Positions 9,108 to 18,016 of a stretch of 64,000 bases of DNA are shown piece after piece. How positions within the stretch are numbered: position 1 is the first letter of the stretch; every line of letters starts with the position of its first letter. This stretch comes from Acidobacteria bacterium Ga0077534 (lineage in GTDB: Bacteria; Acidobacteriota; Blastocatellia; Pyrinomonadales; Pyrinomonadaceae). The stretch is from the NCBI GenBank assembly GCA_001464455.1, contig LNEI01000018.1, positions 475,343 through 539,342 of the forward strand. The letters are read 5' to 3'. A program made the position numbers and the translations under genes. Below the pieces are notes generated by a model. That model worked only from the letters and a program-made list of their open reading frames with translations. It was not told where the DNA came from and did no database searches.

Positions 9108-9794
9108 CTATGGACGAATGTTCTCTTCGCCTAGCAGCATCTCTGCGAGAAGTATATCTTCACGTCGTGTGACCTTAATATTTCGCGAACTGCCGTCAAC
9201 AAAAAAGATCGGATGGCCTAGCTTTTCGACAAGATAGCATTCATCGGTCACCGCGGCCGAGATCTCGCCAATTTCGAAAGCTCGTCGCAGAACATCGATC
9301 CGAAATGCCTGTGGCGTCAAAGCACGTCGTAATTTCGTTCGATCAAGGGTCGCGGAGATCTCGCCGCCGCGGATCGATTTGATCGTATCAGTCACCTCGC
9401 CGACCAGACACGCAGCCCCGGTTTCATCTGCTTTTCTCAGAATCGCCGCGATCTCGTCCGCTGCGACAAGCGGCCTCGCCCCGTCGTGAACGGCGACAAT
9501 GTCCGTATTATTGCCCACAACCGCCAGACCGTTTTCGACCGACTCGGCCCGACACGATCCTCCCCCAACAACCTTCGTCAGCTTCGAAACCGAGGGACGA
9601 AATTGCGAGCCTTCAAACTCATCGATCGCTGCAGCTGAAAGAACAAGCACGATCTCATCAACTTCATCGCACGATTGAAAACGATCTAGGGTGTGAAAGA
9701 TCAGTGGCTTTCCTAGGATCTCGACGAACTGCTTTGGCTTATCGCCGGCAAATCGGGTCCCGCTTCCTGCGGCAACAATAATTGCGGTGTTCAT
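9108..9794 (-). CDS. ispD: 2-C-methyl-D-erythritol 4-phosphate cytidylyltransferase
   Basis: A 228-residue cytidylyltransferase that makes CDP-methylerythritol from CTP and MEP in the non-mevalonate pathway. Diagnostic pieces are the N-terminal IIVAAGSGTRF and KPKQFVEI, the central VHDGARPLV and the Lys in VTDTIKSI. TLDRTKLRRALTPQAF matches the IspD TLdR...L....TPQ.F signature. It lies between the PIN/TRAM gene (28 nt upstream) and ispF. Length fits the family. Confidence 0.96.
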   Translation of the reverse strand: MNTAIIVAAGSGTRFAGDKPKQFVEILGKPLIFHTLDRFQSCDEVDEIVLVLSAAAIDEFEGSQFRPSVSKLTKVVGGGSCRAESVENGLAVVGNNTDIVAVHDGARPLVAADEIAAILRKADETGAACLVGEVTDTIKSIRGGEISATLDRTKLRRALTPQAFRIDVLRRAFEIGEISAAVTDECYLVEKLGHPIFFVDGSSRNIKVTRREDILLAEMLLGEENIRP

Positions 9795-9822
9795 CGGCGG
9801 TTATGATTTGGACGAGGGGCCG

Positions 9823-10983
9823 TTAGGATTCGATCTCTTCAATTATCGTGGTCTGTCGCAGTTCGCGGGTGGCACGCCTAAAGCCAAGCGAGCGTGAATC
9901 GTGTATGCCGAGATTGTTGTCACCGTTTCCGTTTGCTTCTTCTTTTTCTTCCCAAAGACGTCCGAATATCATCTTACCCGCAGTCGTTTGCAGAACACTA
10001 GTCACGGCAATGTCGGCTGTCTTGCCGATCAATCGTCTAGCATTGTCAACCACGACCATGGTCCCGTCATCAAGATAAGCGACGCCCTGATTATATTCTT
10101 TTCCTTCCTTAAGGATGAAGACGCGCATTGCCTCGCCAGGAAGAACCACCGGTTTAAGAGCGTTAGCCAACTCGTTGATATTTAGGACGGCCACGCCTCG
10201 AAGCTGAGATACTTTATTGAGATTAAAATCGTTGGTAACTATTACGGCGTCGAGCTGGGTACCGAGTTCGATCAGCTTAAGGTCGACCTCCTTGATAGCA
10301 GGAAAGTCCGTCTCAATGATCTGAACGTCGAGCTTGCTGTTGTTGCGCAACCGCTGGAGCATGTCGAGCCCGCGACGTCCGCGTTGGCGCTTTGACGAAT
10401 CTGCCGAGTCAGCAACCTGCTGCAATTCAGCGAGAATAAAGTGGGGGATGATCAACGAACCACCAAGAAAACCGGTTTCCGCAACGTCGGCTATTCGGCC
10501 ATCGATGATTACGGATGTATCGAGGATCTTATAGTCGCGCTTAACGTTCTTGTCGCTAAATATGCCGCCGAGCGCCGAAAGGTCAAGGTAGTCACCTTTC
10601 GCAGCCCCGATCATCAGGCCTATATAGCCCATGAATCCCATCAGCGAGATGGTCAGAAACGTTTGCATCTCGGCCGAGACTGCGGCCTCTTTCTGTATCG
10701 AGATAAGTACCCCGATCAAGAATGCACCGACGATACCAAGTATCGATCCGACCGCTGCGCCGATGAGCGTTTTCAACGATGCCTGACGAACCCGGATTTC
10801 GAAAACAATGACGAGAGCTCCTAGAACCGCTCCCAAACCGGCAGAGAGCCAGTGACGCGTCATGTCGTTCCCAATGATGCCAAGCCCGAACCTTTGAGTC
10901 CGCTCAAACGGATTTAGCAGGTAGCCCAGCAAAATGAGCATTCCCACAAAGGTAAGTCTTAGGATGAGAACATCGATCTTCAT
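9823..10983 (-). CDS. Membrane-anchored PIN/TRAM-domain protein (YacL-like)
   Basis: Begins at the ATG at 10983 (MKIDVLILRLTF), preceded by a GAGAG element; an upstream in-frame start at 11001 is possible. The 386-residue protein has about four hydrophobic segments in its first 120 residues, then a PIN nuclease domain starting at YKILDTSVIIDGRIADV with acidic residues at the expected places (TNDFNLNKV later). A TRAM-like beta domain follows (EGKEYNQGVAYLDDGTMVVVDNAR). YacL proteins are probably RNA-acting; the biochemical role is unclear. Association with ispD and ispF is also seen in Firmicutes, so the order is conserved rather than accidental. Confidence 0.88.
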   Translation of the reverse strand: MKIDVLILRLTFVGMLILLGYLLNPFERTQRFGLGIIGNDMTRHWLSAGLGAVLGALVIVFEIRVRQASLKTLIGAAVGSILGIVGAFLIGVLISIQKEAAVSAEMQTFLTISLMGFMGYIGLMIGAAKGDYLDLSALGGIFSDKNVKRDYKILDTSVIIDGRIADVAETGFLGGSLIIPHFILAELQQVADSADSSKRQRGRRGLDMLQRLRNNSKLDVQIIETDFPAIKEVDLKLIELGTQLDAVIVTNDFNLNKVSQLRGVAVLNINELANALKPVVLPGEAMRVFILKEGKEYNQGVAYLDDGTMVVVDNARRLIGKTADIAVTSVLQTTAGKMIFGRLWEEKEEANGNGDNNLGIHDSRSLGFRRATRELRQTTIIEEIES

Positions 10984-11144
10984 CTCTCGAAATGGTAACA
11001 CGGAAAAGCCCGATGGTTAAACATTCTCAATATAGAAAACCCATCAAACGGTCTTTTGAACCCGCACCTGTGTAAGCCCAAAAACCTTTCTCTGTTATGA
11101 TAAAAAGGCGATTGAACGGAGTATTTCATTTTCCCGCGAGTGCG

Positions 11145-12518
11145 ATGGCGAAACAACCTTCGACAATTTACGTCTGCCAAAATTGCGGTTCTCAGTCACG
11201 AAAATGGCTGGGCCAGTGTCCGGACTGTCAGCAATGGAACACCCTCGTTGAGGAACGTTTTCGTGCTACGGCTCAGCCTGCCGGGCAAACAAAATTTACA
11301 GCTCATTACCGCCAGTCATCCCCAATTGCCTACGATTCTATTGAGTCGCAGGACGATGCTCGAACAGAGTCGGGGATAGACGAACTTGACCGAGTCCTCG
11401 GCGGTGGTATCGTCGCAGGGTCGCTGGTCTTGATCGGGGGTTCGCCCGGCATCGGCAAATCGACGATCGTCATGCAGATGGCGGATAGGCTCGGAAAGAA
11501 CGGCACGAAAGTTCTTTACGTTTCAGGGGAAGAATCGGAAAGGCAGATTAAAATGCGAGGAGAAAGGCTCGGCGTCGCTGCCGAGAATCTTTTTCTCCTG
11601 CCGGAGACCAATCTTCAGGCCATTCTCGCGGAGACCGAAAAGCTAAAGCCTGATTTCCTCATAGTCGACTCGATACAAACCGTTTTTAGCGACCAGATCG
11701 AATCTGCTCCGGGCAGCGTCTCACAGGTTCGAGAGGTTGCTGCTCAGTTCATGCATTTTGCCAAACAAACGGCAACGCCGGTCTTTCTAACCGGCCATGT
11801 AACAAAAGAAGGCTCGATCGCCGGGCCAAAAACGCTCGAGCACATCGTAGATACCGTTCTCTATTTCGAAGGCGACCGCCATCACAATCACAGGATCATC
11901 CGTGCGACAAAGAATCGCTTTGGTGCTGCGAATGAGATCGGCATTTTTGAGATGACCAACTCAGGCCTCGTTCCGGTTGGCAATCCATCTGAACTTTTCC
12001 TCCAGGAACGGCCCGAAAATGCAACCGGCTCGGTTGTAACCGTTTGCATGGAAGGTACGCGGCCAATGCTCGTCGAGATACAGGCTCTTGTTAGCGGCAC
12101 AAAGTATGGATCGGGGCGAAGGATGACACAAGGCTTCGATCAGAACCGAACGTCGCTTCTTATTGCAGTCGCCGAAAAACAGCTCGGGTTCCAACTCGCG
12201 GGCGACGACGTCTTCGTCAACGTCGCGGGCGGCATGGAGATCGACGAACCCGCAGCCGACCTTGGCGTAATTGCCGCGATCGCCTCAAGCTTTCGCAATC
12301 TGCAAGTTCCACCGGAAACGGCAGTCTTCGGCGAAGTAGGCCTAACCGGCGAAGTACGTGGAGTCCTTCAGGCTCAGGCCCGGGCTCGCGAAGCTCAGAC
12401 TCTCGGATTTAAGAAATTGATTCTGCCGGAATCGAATAAGAAAGGGCTGGAGAAATTACTGGGAATCAGGGTGATCGGTGTGAAGAATTTAGAACAAGCG
12501 ATGGACGCTTTGTTTTAG
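11145..12518 (+). CDS. radA: DNA repair ATPase RadA/Sms
   Basis: The ATG at 11145 (MAKQPSTIYVCQNCG) is preferred over an open-frame start at 11097, giving 457 residues. Order of parts: a C4 zinc finger (CQNCG...CPDC), a RecA-like ATPase with Walker A GGSPGIGKST and Walker B DFLIVDSIQTV, the RadA-specific KNRFG motif in ATKNRFGAANEIG, and a C-terminal Lon-protease-like domain (LQAQARAREAQTLGFKKLILP). RadA promotes branch migration in recombination and processing of stalled forks. It is divergent from the PIN/TRAM gene; the 161-bp gap should hold both promoters. A TATGAT at 11096-11101 could be a -10 box. Confidence 0.96.
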   Translation: MAKQPSTIYVCQNCGSQSRKWLGQCPDCQQWNTLVEERFRATAQPAGQTKFTAHYRQSSPIAYDSIESQDDARTESGIDELDRVLGGGIVAGSLVLIGGSPGIGKSTIVMQMADRLGKNGTKVLYVSGEESERQIKMRGERLGVAAENLFLLPETNLQAILAETEKLKPDFLIVDSIQTVFSDQIESAPGSVSQVREVAAQFMHFAKQTATPVFLTGHVTKEGSIAGPKTLEHIVDTVLYFEGDRHHNHRIIRATKNRFGAANEIGIFEMTNSGLVPVGNPSELFLQERPENATGSVVTVCMEGTRPMLVEIQALVSGTKYGSGRRMTQGFDQNRTSLLIAVAEKQLGFQLAGDDVFVNVAGGMEIDEPAADLGVIAAIASSFRNLQVPPETAVFGEVGLTGEVRGVLQAQARAREAQTLGFKKLILPESNKKGLEKLLGIRVIGVKNLEQAMDALF

Positions 12519-12524
12519 TTATTT

Positions 12525-13016
12525 ATGAAAAGGATCGAACCGAAACCCGGTCAGGAATCTGTTTGGGATTATCCGCGGCCACCACGTTTGGAGCCAGTGT
12601 CAAAACATCTACGGATCGAACACGGCGGCGAGACCATCGCTCAAACGAATCAGGCCTTTCGTGTTCTCGAAACCAGCCATCCACCAGTATATTACTTTCC
12701 GCCGGACGATGTTCGGCTTGATCTTTTGGCTGTCGTGCCTGCGGCATCTAGCTTCTGCGAATGGAAAGGCCGAGCCAAGTATTATGACTTACTTTTGGCA
12801 GGTCGGCGGGTTTCAAGGGCCGCCTGGTTTTATCCGGAGCCGACCAGTCGCTTCCTTTCGATCGCAAGTTTTGTTTCATTCTATCCCTCTAAAATGGACG
12901 CGTGTTTTGTGGGCGACGAGAGGGTTGTTTCGCAACCGGGTGATTTTTACGGCGGGTGGATAACAAGTGATATCGTCGGTCCATTCAAAGGCGGCGAAGG
13001 CACTTGGGGATGGTAA
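12525..13016 (+). CDS. DUF427 domain protein
   Basis: A 163-residue soluble protein matching the DUF427 pattern: ESVWDYPRPP near the N-terminus, GGETIAQTNQAFRVLETSHPPVYYFP cut here into its two halves (G.TIA....A.RVLET and PPVYYFP), DVRLDLL, the conserved FCEWKGRAKYYDL, then AWFYPEPT and SFYPSKM. DUF427 proteins form a small beta-rich fold of unknown biochemical activity. It starts 6 nt after radA and is probably cotranscribed, which says little about its role. Confidence 0.85.
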   Translation: MKRIEPKPGQESVWDYPRPPRLEPVSKHLRIEHGGETIAQTNQAFRVLETSHPPVYYFPPDDVRLDLLAVVPAASSFCEWKGRAKYYDLLLAGRRVSRAAWFYPEPTSRFLSIASFVSFYPSKMDACFVGDERVVSQPGDFYGGWITSDIVGPFKGGEGTWGW

Positions 13017-13093
13017 TTCCGGAACATTGTCGATCCTTTCTCCGTAGGACATCAGGTGCGCAATTTCTTTCTAGTTTTCGGAGAAATAATTTC

Positions 13094-13561
13094 ATGAAGT
13101 TCACTTTCCTGTTGTTCCTGACATTCTTTTGCAGTGTTTTGTCCTTTGCCCAGACTGCAGACCCGCAGTCTTTTCGGTCACTGTTAAAGAAGATGACCGA
13201 TGCTCAGACCGCATACGATGCGCCCGCCTTGGATCGCATACTCTCCTCTGATTTTATTGAAATATCGCCAGTGGGCGAGTTTGATTCTCGCGACAAGGTT
13301 CTGGGGTTTTACACGCCGAAGGCGAAAGCTGACGCCGGGAACGTGACGGCTTCGCTTGAGGTTTCCGATCTCTCGATTCGGGTTTACGATCAATTTGCGA
13401 TCGGCATATCTAAGTTCACGTACTCGATCACGGCCGATGGCAAGGCCTTGCCGCCTCGAAGCATGCGTGTGACGACCGTATTCAGAAAGGAGAATGGCGA
13501 ATGGAAGATCGCGTCGGCCCAGTACACGGGCATTCGTCCGGCTCTGGTGGCAAAACCCTAG
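13094..13561 (+). CDS. Secreted NTF2-like (SnoaL/DUF4440) protein
   Basis: The frame is open from 13004, but the ATG at 13094 begins a clear signal peptide (MKFTFLLFLTFFCSVLSFAQ) and has a GGAGA element 10 nt upstream. The 155-residue product has a cone-shaped NTF2-like domain: an N-terminal helix (FRSLLKKMTDAQTAYDA), LDRILSSDFIEISPVGE, DKVLGFY, then strands ending in TTVFRKENGEWKIASAQYTG. Family members bind small molecules or act as accessory domains; no catalytic residues can be named. Its stop is 6 bp from the convergent PilZ gene. Confidence 0.8.
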   Translation: MKFTFLLFLTFFCSVLSFAQTADPQSFRSLLKKMTDAQTAYDAPALDRILSSDFIEISPVGEFDSRDKVLGFYTPKAKADAGNVTASLEVSDLSIRVYDQFAIGISKFTYSITADGKALPPRSMRVTTVFRKENGEWKIASAQYTGIRPALVAKP

Positions 13562-13567
13562 TAGCGT

Positions 13568-14014
13568 TCAATCCGTCGACATGATCCGCTCCAATATGCT
13601 GTCGCGTTTTTCTCGGATCTCAGTGATCTTTGGGATCACGTCCTCGGTAACAAAGGTCGGCGGCAGAGTGAACGGGTCGATCTGAAGAGGCACACCTTCC
13701 ATATCAAGTTTATGGGCAATGATCTTCGAGATCAGTTCCTGCTCAAACGCGCTTATATTCAGGAACTTAACGCCGATGCCCGCGTGGTCGAATCGATACA
13801 GGGCACGGCAATGGAGCGGGAGAAAATTGCGGTTTGGCAGTTCGATCTCCATCCGAAACTCGTCGCCCACCAAAATATTCTCTTCCCAAGCAGTAAAGCA
13901 GCCGCCAACACTGATCTGTTCGAGCCGCGTAAACTGCCTTTCACCAAACTTGGTGTGAATGATCGCCGGGATATCTAGCGAAAATCGAATATGTTGTCGC
14001 TGATTGATGGACAT
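13568..14014 (-). CDS. PilZ-domain protein, atypical c-di-GMP motif
   Basis: The start at 14014 (MSINQRQHIRFSLDIPA) covers the PilZ core and avoids overlap with the bacilliredoxin gene. In-frame ATGs at 14062 and 14083 are possible; none has a Shine-Dalgarno. The RxxxR motif is present (RQHIR), but the second motif, normally (D/N)xSxxG, reads QISVGG, so its acidic or Asn position is Gln. The beta barrel continues through RMEIELPNRNFLPLHCRALYRFDHAGIGVKF. A charged tail with EIREKRDSILERI follows. It may bind c-di-GMP weakly or act as a non-binding adaptor. Confidence 0.72.
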   Translation of the reverse strand: MSINQRQHIRFSLDIPAIIHTKFGERQFTRLEQISVGGCFTAWEENILVGDEFRMEIELPNRNFLPLHCRALYRFDHAGIGVKFLNISAFEQELISKIIAHKLDMEGVPLQIDPFTLPPTFVTEDVIPKITEIREKRDSILERIMSTD

Positions 14015-14177
14015 TTGGACGGTGGACGGTGAGACATGGCCGCTACCAACGGTATCTACCATTCTAGCGATTGTACGTTGCATCACGCAATAGTTATTAT
14101 TCGTCCACTCGCCGCTTACAAAATGCGAAAGACCGCCGATAGCCAGCGGTCTCTTCACAGATTCCATTTCCGCCAGT

Positions 14178-14621
14178 TTAGTTGTTCGCGGCCTCTGCCT
14201 TTGAGCAGTGTTTGTCAAAGGTTTCGACGAGGGCCTGAGCGATCACTTGCGGCGGACGGCCTTCCAGGTCGCGGCGTTCGAACATTGCGACGAGTTCACC
14301 GTTCTTCAGAAAACCGATCGACGGCGACGAGGGCATGTATCCGCTGAAATACTCGCGTGCGGTATCGGTTGCGTCTATATCAGCACCGGCAAAGACGGTG
14401 ATCGCACGGTCGGGCTTCTGCTCTGACTGCTGCAGAGCCATCGCGATCCCTGGCCTAACGCCGCCCGCCGCACAGCCGCAGACGGAGTTTACAACGACCA
14501 TTAAGGTACCGTCGGTGTTCTTCACCGCTTCATCTACCGCTTCGGAAGTCTTCGTTTCCTCGATGCCGAGACCGGCAAGTTCGGCTCGCATTCCGTAGAT
14601 CATCATTTCTGGATATGGCAT
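14178..14621 (-). CDS. Bacilliredoxin (BrxA/BrxB, YphP/YqiW family)
   Basis: A 147-residue thioredoxin-fold protein. The CxC active site sits in VVNSVCGCAAGGVRPG, which is diagnostic of the family, and the flanks YPEMMIYGMRAEL and SPSIGFLKNGELV match. In Firmicutes these proteins remove bacillithiol from protein cysteines; whether this organism makes bacillithiol cannot be seen here. An AGAGG element lies 8-12 nt before the start. The upstream 163-bp gap is shared with the divergent CYTH gene. Confidence 0.9.
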   Translation of the reverse strand: MPYPEMMIYGMRAELAGLGIEETKTSEAVDEAVKNTDGTLMVVVNSVCGCAAGGVRPGIAMALQQSEQKPDRAITVFAGADIDATDTAREYFSGYMPSSPSIGFLKNGELVAMFERRDLEGRPPQVIAQALVETFDKHCSKAEAANN

Positions 14622-14784
14622 AAATTTAACCTCTGTTCAATAAAATTCAGCGGGCAAGAACAATCTTGACCTTTTTTTCAAGTATTTCGCACCCGACGCT
14701 ACAAGTCAAGCATCAAAATGACCAGCACGACCGTTTGCTTATAGCGCATCCAATTCTTTAAACTCGTGACTTCGGACAAAACCA

Positions 14785-15342
14785 ATGGCAATCGAGATCG
14801 AGAAAAAATACAAGATCGACAAAAAACTCCTTGTCGAGCTAACCGCAAAACTCGGAGAACTCGGCGCCGAGTTTGCCTACGAGACCTTCGAGGAAAATTT
14901 TCTCCATCGCGGCGGCCTACTCGATGGCCGTGCGGCGGTGCTGAGGCTGCGAAAGACCGAGTCTCGCACTACGCTGACCTATAAGGAAAAGGTCACGACC
15001 GAGGGTGAATTCAAACATCAGATCGAATTCGAGACTGATGTTACGGACGTCAACGCCACAGAAAGCATCATCGAGAAGCTCGGTTATAAACTCTCGGTCA
15101 TCTACGAAAAGCACCGAAAGGCCTGGCATTTTCGCAACGTTGAGATCGTCCTCGACGAACTTCCATTCGGCTATTACATGGAGATCGAGGGCGAGAAGGA
15201 TGATATTCTCGAGGTCGAGAAACTCCTTGGCGCCGACGTTTTCGAACCCGAGCCTCGCGGCTATCCGCGGCTCAGCGCCAAGCACGGCAAGCTCATCGAC
15301 GGGATAACCCAATCTCGCTTCGCAAAGTCCACAACAGCCTAG
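14785..15342 (+). CDS. CYTH-domain protein (class IV adenylate cyclase / triphosphatase fold)
   Basis: A 185-residue CYTH protein. The signature ExExK appears as EIEKKYKI at residues 3-10. Alternating basic and acidic strands follow (VLRLRKTES, LTYKEKV, HQIEFETDV, YEKHRKAW, IVLDELPFGYYMEIEGE), lining a triphosphate tunnel in this fold. Family members include CyaB-type adenylate cyclases, thiamine triphosphatases and inorganic tripolyphosphatases. It is convergent with ppk1 and shares a CTAG with it, so a polyphosphate or tripolyphosphate role is a reasonable guess but not shown. Confidence 0.85.
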   Translation: MAIEIEKKYKIDKKLLVELTAKLGELGAEFAYETFEENFLHRGGLLDGRAAVLRLRKTESRTTLTYKEKVTTEGEFKHQIEFETDVTDVNATESIIEKLGYKLSVIYEKHRKAWHFRNVEIVLDELPFGYYMEIEGEKDDILEVEKLLGADVFEPEPRGYPRLSAKHGKLIDGITQSRFAKSTTA

Positions 15343-17486
15343 ACCGGCGTATCAAGGCCTACGAAATGCATCTGCGAATCGAATCCGCCTTTTGTTCGGG
15401 CCGCGATACGCTTGTAAGTGCCATCAGGGCTGAGCGTTCGAGCATTTATCTGGTCCTTTAGATACGAGTCGAGCACTTCCTTTTTCAAATAGCTCCTAAT
15501 GTCCGCATCGAGCACAGGGGCGATGACCTCGACGCGGCGGTCGAAGCTCCGGTTCATCAGGTCAGCACTGCCCATATATACCTCTTCGTTGGGCTCGCCG
15601 CCATTTAGAAAATAAAGTATGCGGCTGTGCTCAAGAAACCTTCCAATTATCGAACGCACACGAATATTCTCCGACAGGCCCTTGATACCAGGCCGTAGAG
15701 CGCAAATTCCGCGTATGATAAGGTCGATCTCTACGCCCGCTTTTGACGCCTCGTAAAGCTCCCTGATCAGCGCCGAGTCCGTAATGCTGTTTGCCTTGAT
15801 AATGATCCGGGCGTCTTTGCCTGCCAGCTTGTGTTTCTTTTCCCGGCGGATGAGTTCGAGCAGCCTTTCGCGCAGATTGAGCGGGGCGACTATCAGGCGT
15901 TTGTATTTGTCCTGCTGCGAATAGCCGGTAAGGAAGTTAAATAGACTCGACGCATCTTCGCCGATCTCGGGATCGGCGGTCAGGATGCCGAGATCAGTGT
16001 ATATCTTTGCGGTGAAAGGATTGTAATTACCGGTCGCGAGATGAACATAGCGAACGAGCTTTTCCTTTTCACGGCGAACGACCAGCAGAACCTTTGAGTG
16101 AGTTTTTAGCGTGCTTATACCGTAAACGACGTGAACGCCCTCGTTTTCAAGCCGACGGGCCCATTCGATGTTGTTCCCTTCGTCAAACCGGGCCTTTAGC
16201 TCGACCAGAGCGGTAACCTGCTTGCCCAAACGGCTGGCCCGCATCAAGGAACTAACGATCGGCGAATCCTTTCCAGTGCGATAAAGACATATCTTGATCG
16301 CCTGAACATCCGCATCCTCGGCGGCCTCGGATATAAAATCCGTAACCGTGCTGAACGAGATATACGGATGATGCAGCAGGATATCCTGCTTACGGATCAC
16401 CTCGAAAATGTCCTCTTTCTTGTGAAGAGGGGCCGGAACGATCGGGGTTATCGGTTTCTCCTTAAGCCGCGGCCGATCAAGCGAATACAACTGCATCAGA
16501 TCGGGAATGTCGACAAAACCATCGACGCTATGGACCTCATCCTCGCTCAATCCAGTGCCGCTCATCAACAGTTTGATCATCTTGTCTGGCATCGTTGCCG
16601 AAACTTCGAGCCTGACGGCAAAGCGGTCGCGTCGACGCTGCAGCTCTCGTTCGAGCGTGCGGAGCAGATCGCCCGCTTCATCTTCGCGTATTTCTATGTC
16701 GGCATCGCGGGTCACGCGAAACAGGTATGCTTGGCTCGTTTTCATGTTCGGAAACAGCTCAGCAACGTTCGCCGATATAACTTCCTCGACCAAGGCAAAA
16801 CGTCCGCCGCGAGGCGTGATCGGGATCAATCTGGGTACTGACGGCGGCAATTTAATTCGAATAAACCGCCGCTGGCGAAACAGATGTTTGAGATTCGGCT
16901 GCGTGAAAGCCCGGTCGGGTTCAATGTAGAGCCCAAGATTCAGGCTAAGATTTGAAACGTAAGGGAAAGGATGGCTCGAATCAACCGATTGCGGCGTCAG
17001 GATCGGGAACAGATTGTTGTGAAAATACTTGTCGAGCGTCTTCTTTTCCTTAGCGTTTAGGCCCGCATAGGATTCGACCGTAATGCCTTCTTTCTCGAGT
17101 GCCGGAAAGACATTCTCCCCCAGATATTTGACCTGCTTCTGAAGCATCGGCTTTAGCCGTTCGTAGATCTCGGCGATCTGTTCTGCCGCCGTCATTCCGT
17201 CCGACGAAGTGCTCCCGATGCCCTCAGCGGCCTGTTCCATTAGGCCCGAAACTCGGATCATGAAAAACTCGTCGAGATTGGTCGAGAAGATACATAGAAA
17301 CTTAAGCCTTTCGAGTATCGGCAGGCTGTCGTCGGTCGCTTCGTCGAGCACGCGGCGGTTGAACTCGAGCCAACTCAGTTCTCGATTAAAGAACGGCTTC
17401 CCGTCGAATTCCGTCACGGCCGAAATTGCTTCTACCGGTGCGTCTGTTACCTTTGCTCTAGTTTTTTTCACTGATTCCATGGTCAT
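15339..17486 (-). CDS. ppk1: Polyphosphate kinase 1
   Basis: A 715-residue PPK1 that reversibly polymerises the ATP gamma-phosphate into polyphosphate. Order: N-terminal helical domain with FFNRELSWLEFNRRVL, head domain, then two PLD-like catalytic domains. Visible landmarks are LLHHPYISF, LYRTGKDSPIV, LVELKARFDEGNNI, STLKTHSKVLLV containing the His that is phosphorylated, and LATGNYNPFTAKIYTD. The late GSADLMNRSFDRRVEV is also conserved. Starts at 17486 and 17480 are both possible. It overlaps the convergent CYTH stop by 4 bp. Confidence 0.97.
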   Translation of the reverse strand: MTMESVKKTRAKVTDAPVEAISAVTEFDGKPFFNRELSWLEFNRRVLDEATDDSLPILERLKFLCIFSTNLDEFFMIRVSGLMEQAAEGIGSTSSDGMTAAEQIAEIYERLKPMLQKQVKYLGENVFPALEKEGITVESYAGLNAKEKKTLDKYFHNNLFPILTPQSVDSSHPFPYVSNLSLNLGLYIEPDRAFTQPNLKHLFRQRRFIRIKLPPSVPRLIPITPRGGRFALVEEVISANVAELFPNMKTSQAYLFRVTRDADIEIREDEAGDLLRTLERELQRRRDRFAVRLEVSATMPDKMIKLLMSGTGLSEDEVHSVDGFVDIPDLMQLYSLDRPRLKEKPITPIVPAPLHKKEDIFEVIRKQDILLHHPYISFSTVTDFISEAAEDADVQAIKICLYRTGKDSPIVSSLMRASRLGKQVTALVELKARFDEGNNIEWARRLENEGVHVVYGISTLKTHSKVLLVVRREKEKLVRYVHLATGNYNPFTAKIYTDLGILTADPEIGEDASSLFNFLTGYSQQDKYKRLIVAPLNLRERLLELIRREKKHKLAGKDARIIIKANSITDSALIRELYEASKAGVEIDLIIRGICALRPGIKGLSENIRVRSIIGRFLEHSRILYFLNGGEPNEEVYMGSADLMNRSFDRRVEVIAPVLDADIRSYLKKEVLDSYLKDQINARTLSPDGTYKRIAARTKGGFDSQMHFVGLDTPV

Positions 17487-17497
17487 GGCGGGCTTTG

Positions 17498-17503
17498 ATT
17501 ATA
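17498..17503 (-). promoter_or_regulatory. Putative -10 box (TATAAT) of ppk1
   Basis: On the minus strand TATAAT lies 11 nt before the ppk1 ATG at 17486, with TTTGTA 17 nt further upstream as a weak -35. There is no Shine-Dalgarno, so the 5' UTR would be about 4 nt. Confidence 0.45.
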
Positions 17504-17553
17504 TGAGAACCCCGCGCCGCTACAAAGAACATCGATGTTAAATCTTTTTCGGC

Positions 17554-17982
17554 TTAACGCTTTACGGACACCCGCCGCGGCTCGTCGCCATCGCCTTCGA
17601 TGCGTATCTCGACCGCCTTTCCCGGAAACGAAGTAGGGCCAAGCCGGTCGGCCCATTCTATGATAATGATCGCTTTTTCGTCATCAAATATCTCTTCCAG
17701 CCCAACCGCCTCGGCCGCGTTCAGCCCCGATTCGATCCTCCAAAGATCGATGTGATAAACATTGAACTTTTCGGTCTTGTATAGGTTTACCAAAGTAAAA
17801 CTCGGGCTCGTCACCTCGTCGACATCATACCCCAGGGCACTCGCAATGCCCTTCGTGAGCAGAGTCTTCCCCGCCCCGAGCCCGCCATAAAGCAAAACAG
17901 CTTCGCCGCCTTTCAGTGATCCCGCAAGGCTCTCACCAAACGCGAACATCTCATCAGGCGTATCTAATACCAAAGTTTCCAT
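17554..17982 (-). CDS. tsaE: tRNA threonylcarbamoyladenosine synthesis ATPase TsaE
   Basis: A 142-residue P-loop ATPase needed, with TsaB, TsaC and TsaD, for t6A modification of ANN-decoding tRNAs. Walker A is GGLGAGKTLLTKGIA. The family motifs SPSFTLVNLY, VYHIDLWRI and IIIIEWADRLG are all present. The ATG at 17982 is preferred to the TTG one codon earlier. It follows nnr by about 34 nt, a very common tsaE neighbour. Confidence 0.95.
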   Translation of the reverse strand: METLVLDTPDEMFAFGESLAGSLKGGEAVLLYGGLGAGKTLLTKGIASALGYDVDEVTSPSFTLVNLYKTEKFNVYHIDLWRIESGLNAAEAVGLEEIFDDEKAIIIIEWADRLGPTSFPGKAVEIRIEGDGDEPRRVSVKR

Positions 17983-18016
17983 CAAAAAAATTAGCTAATA
18001 GCTTTTTAGCTAGGAG

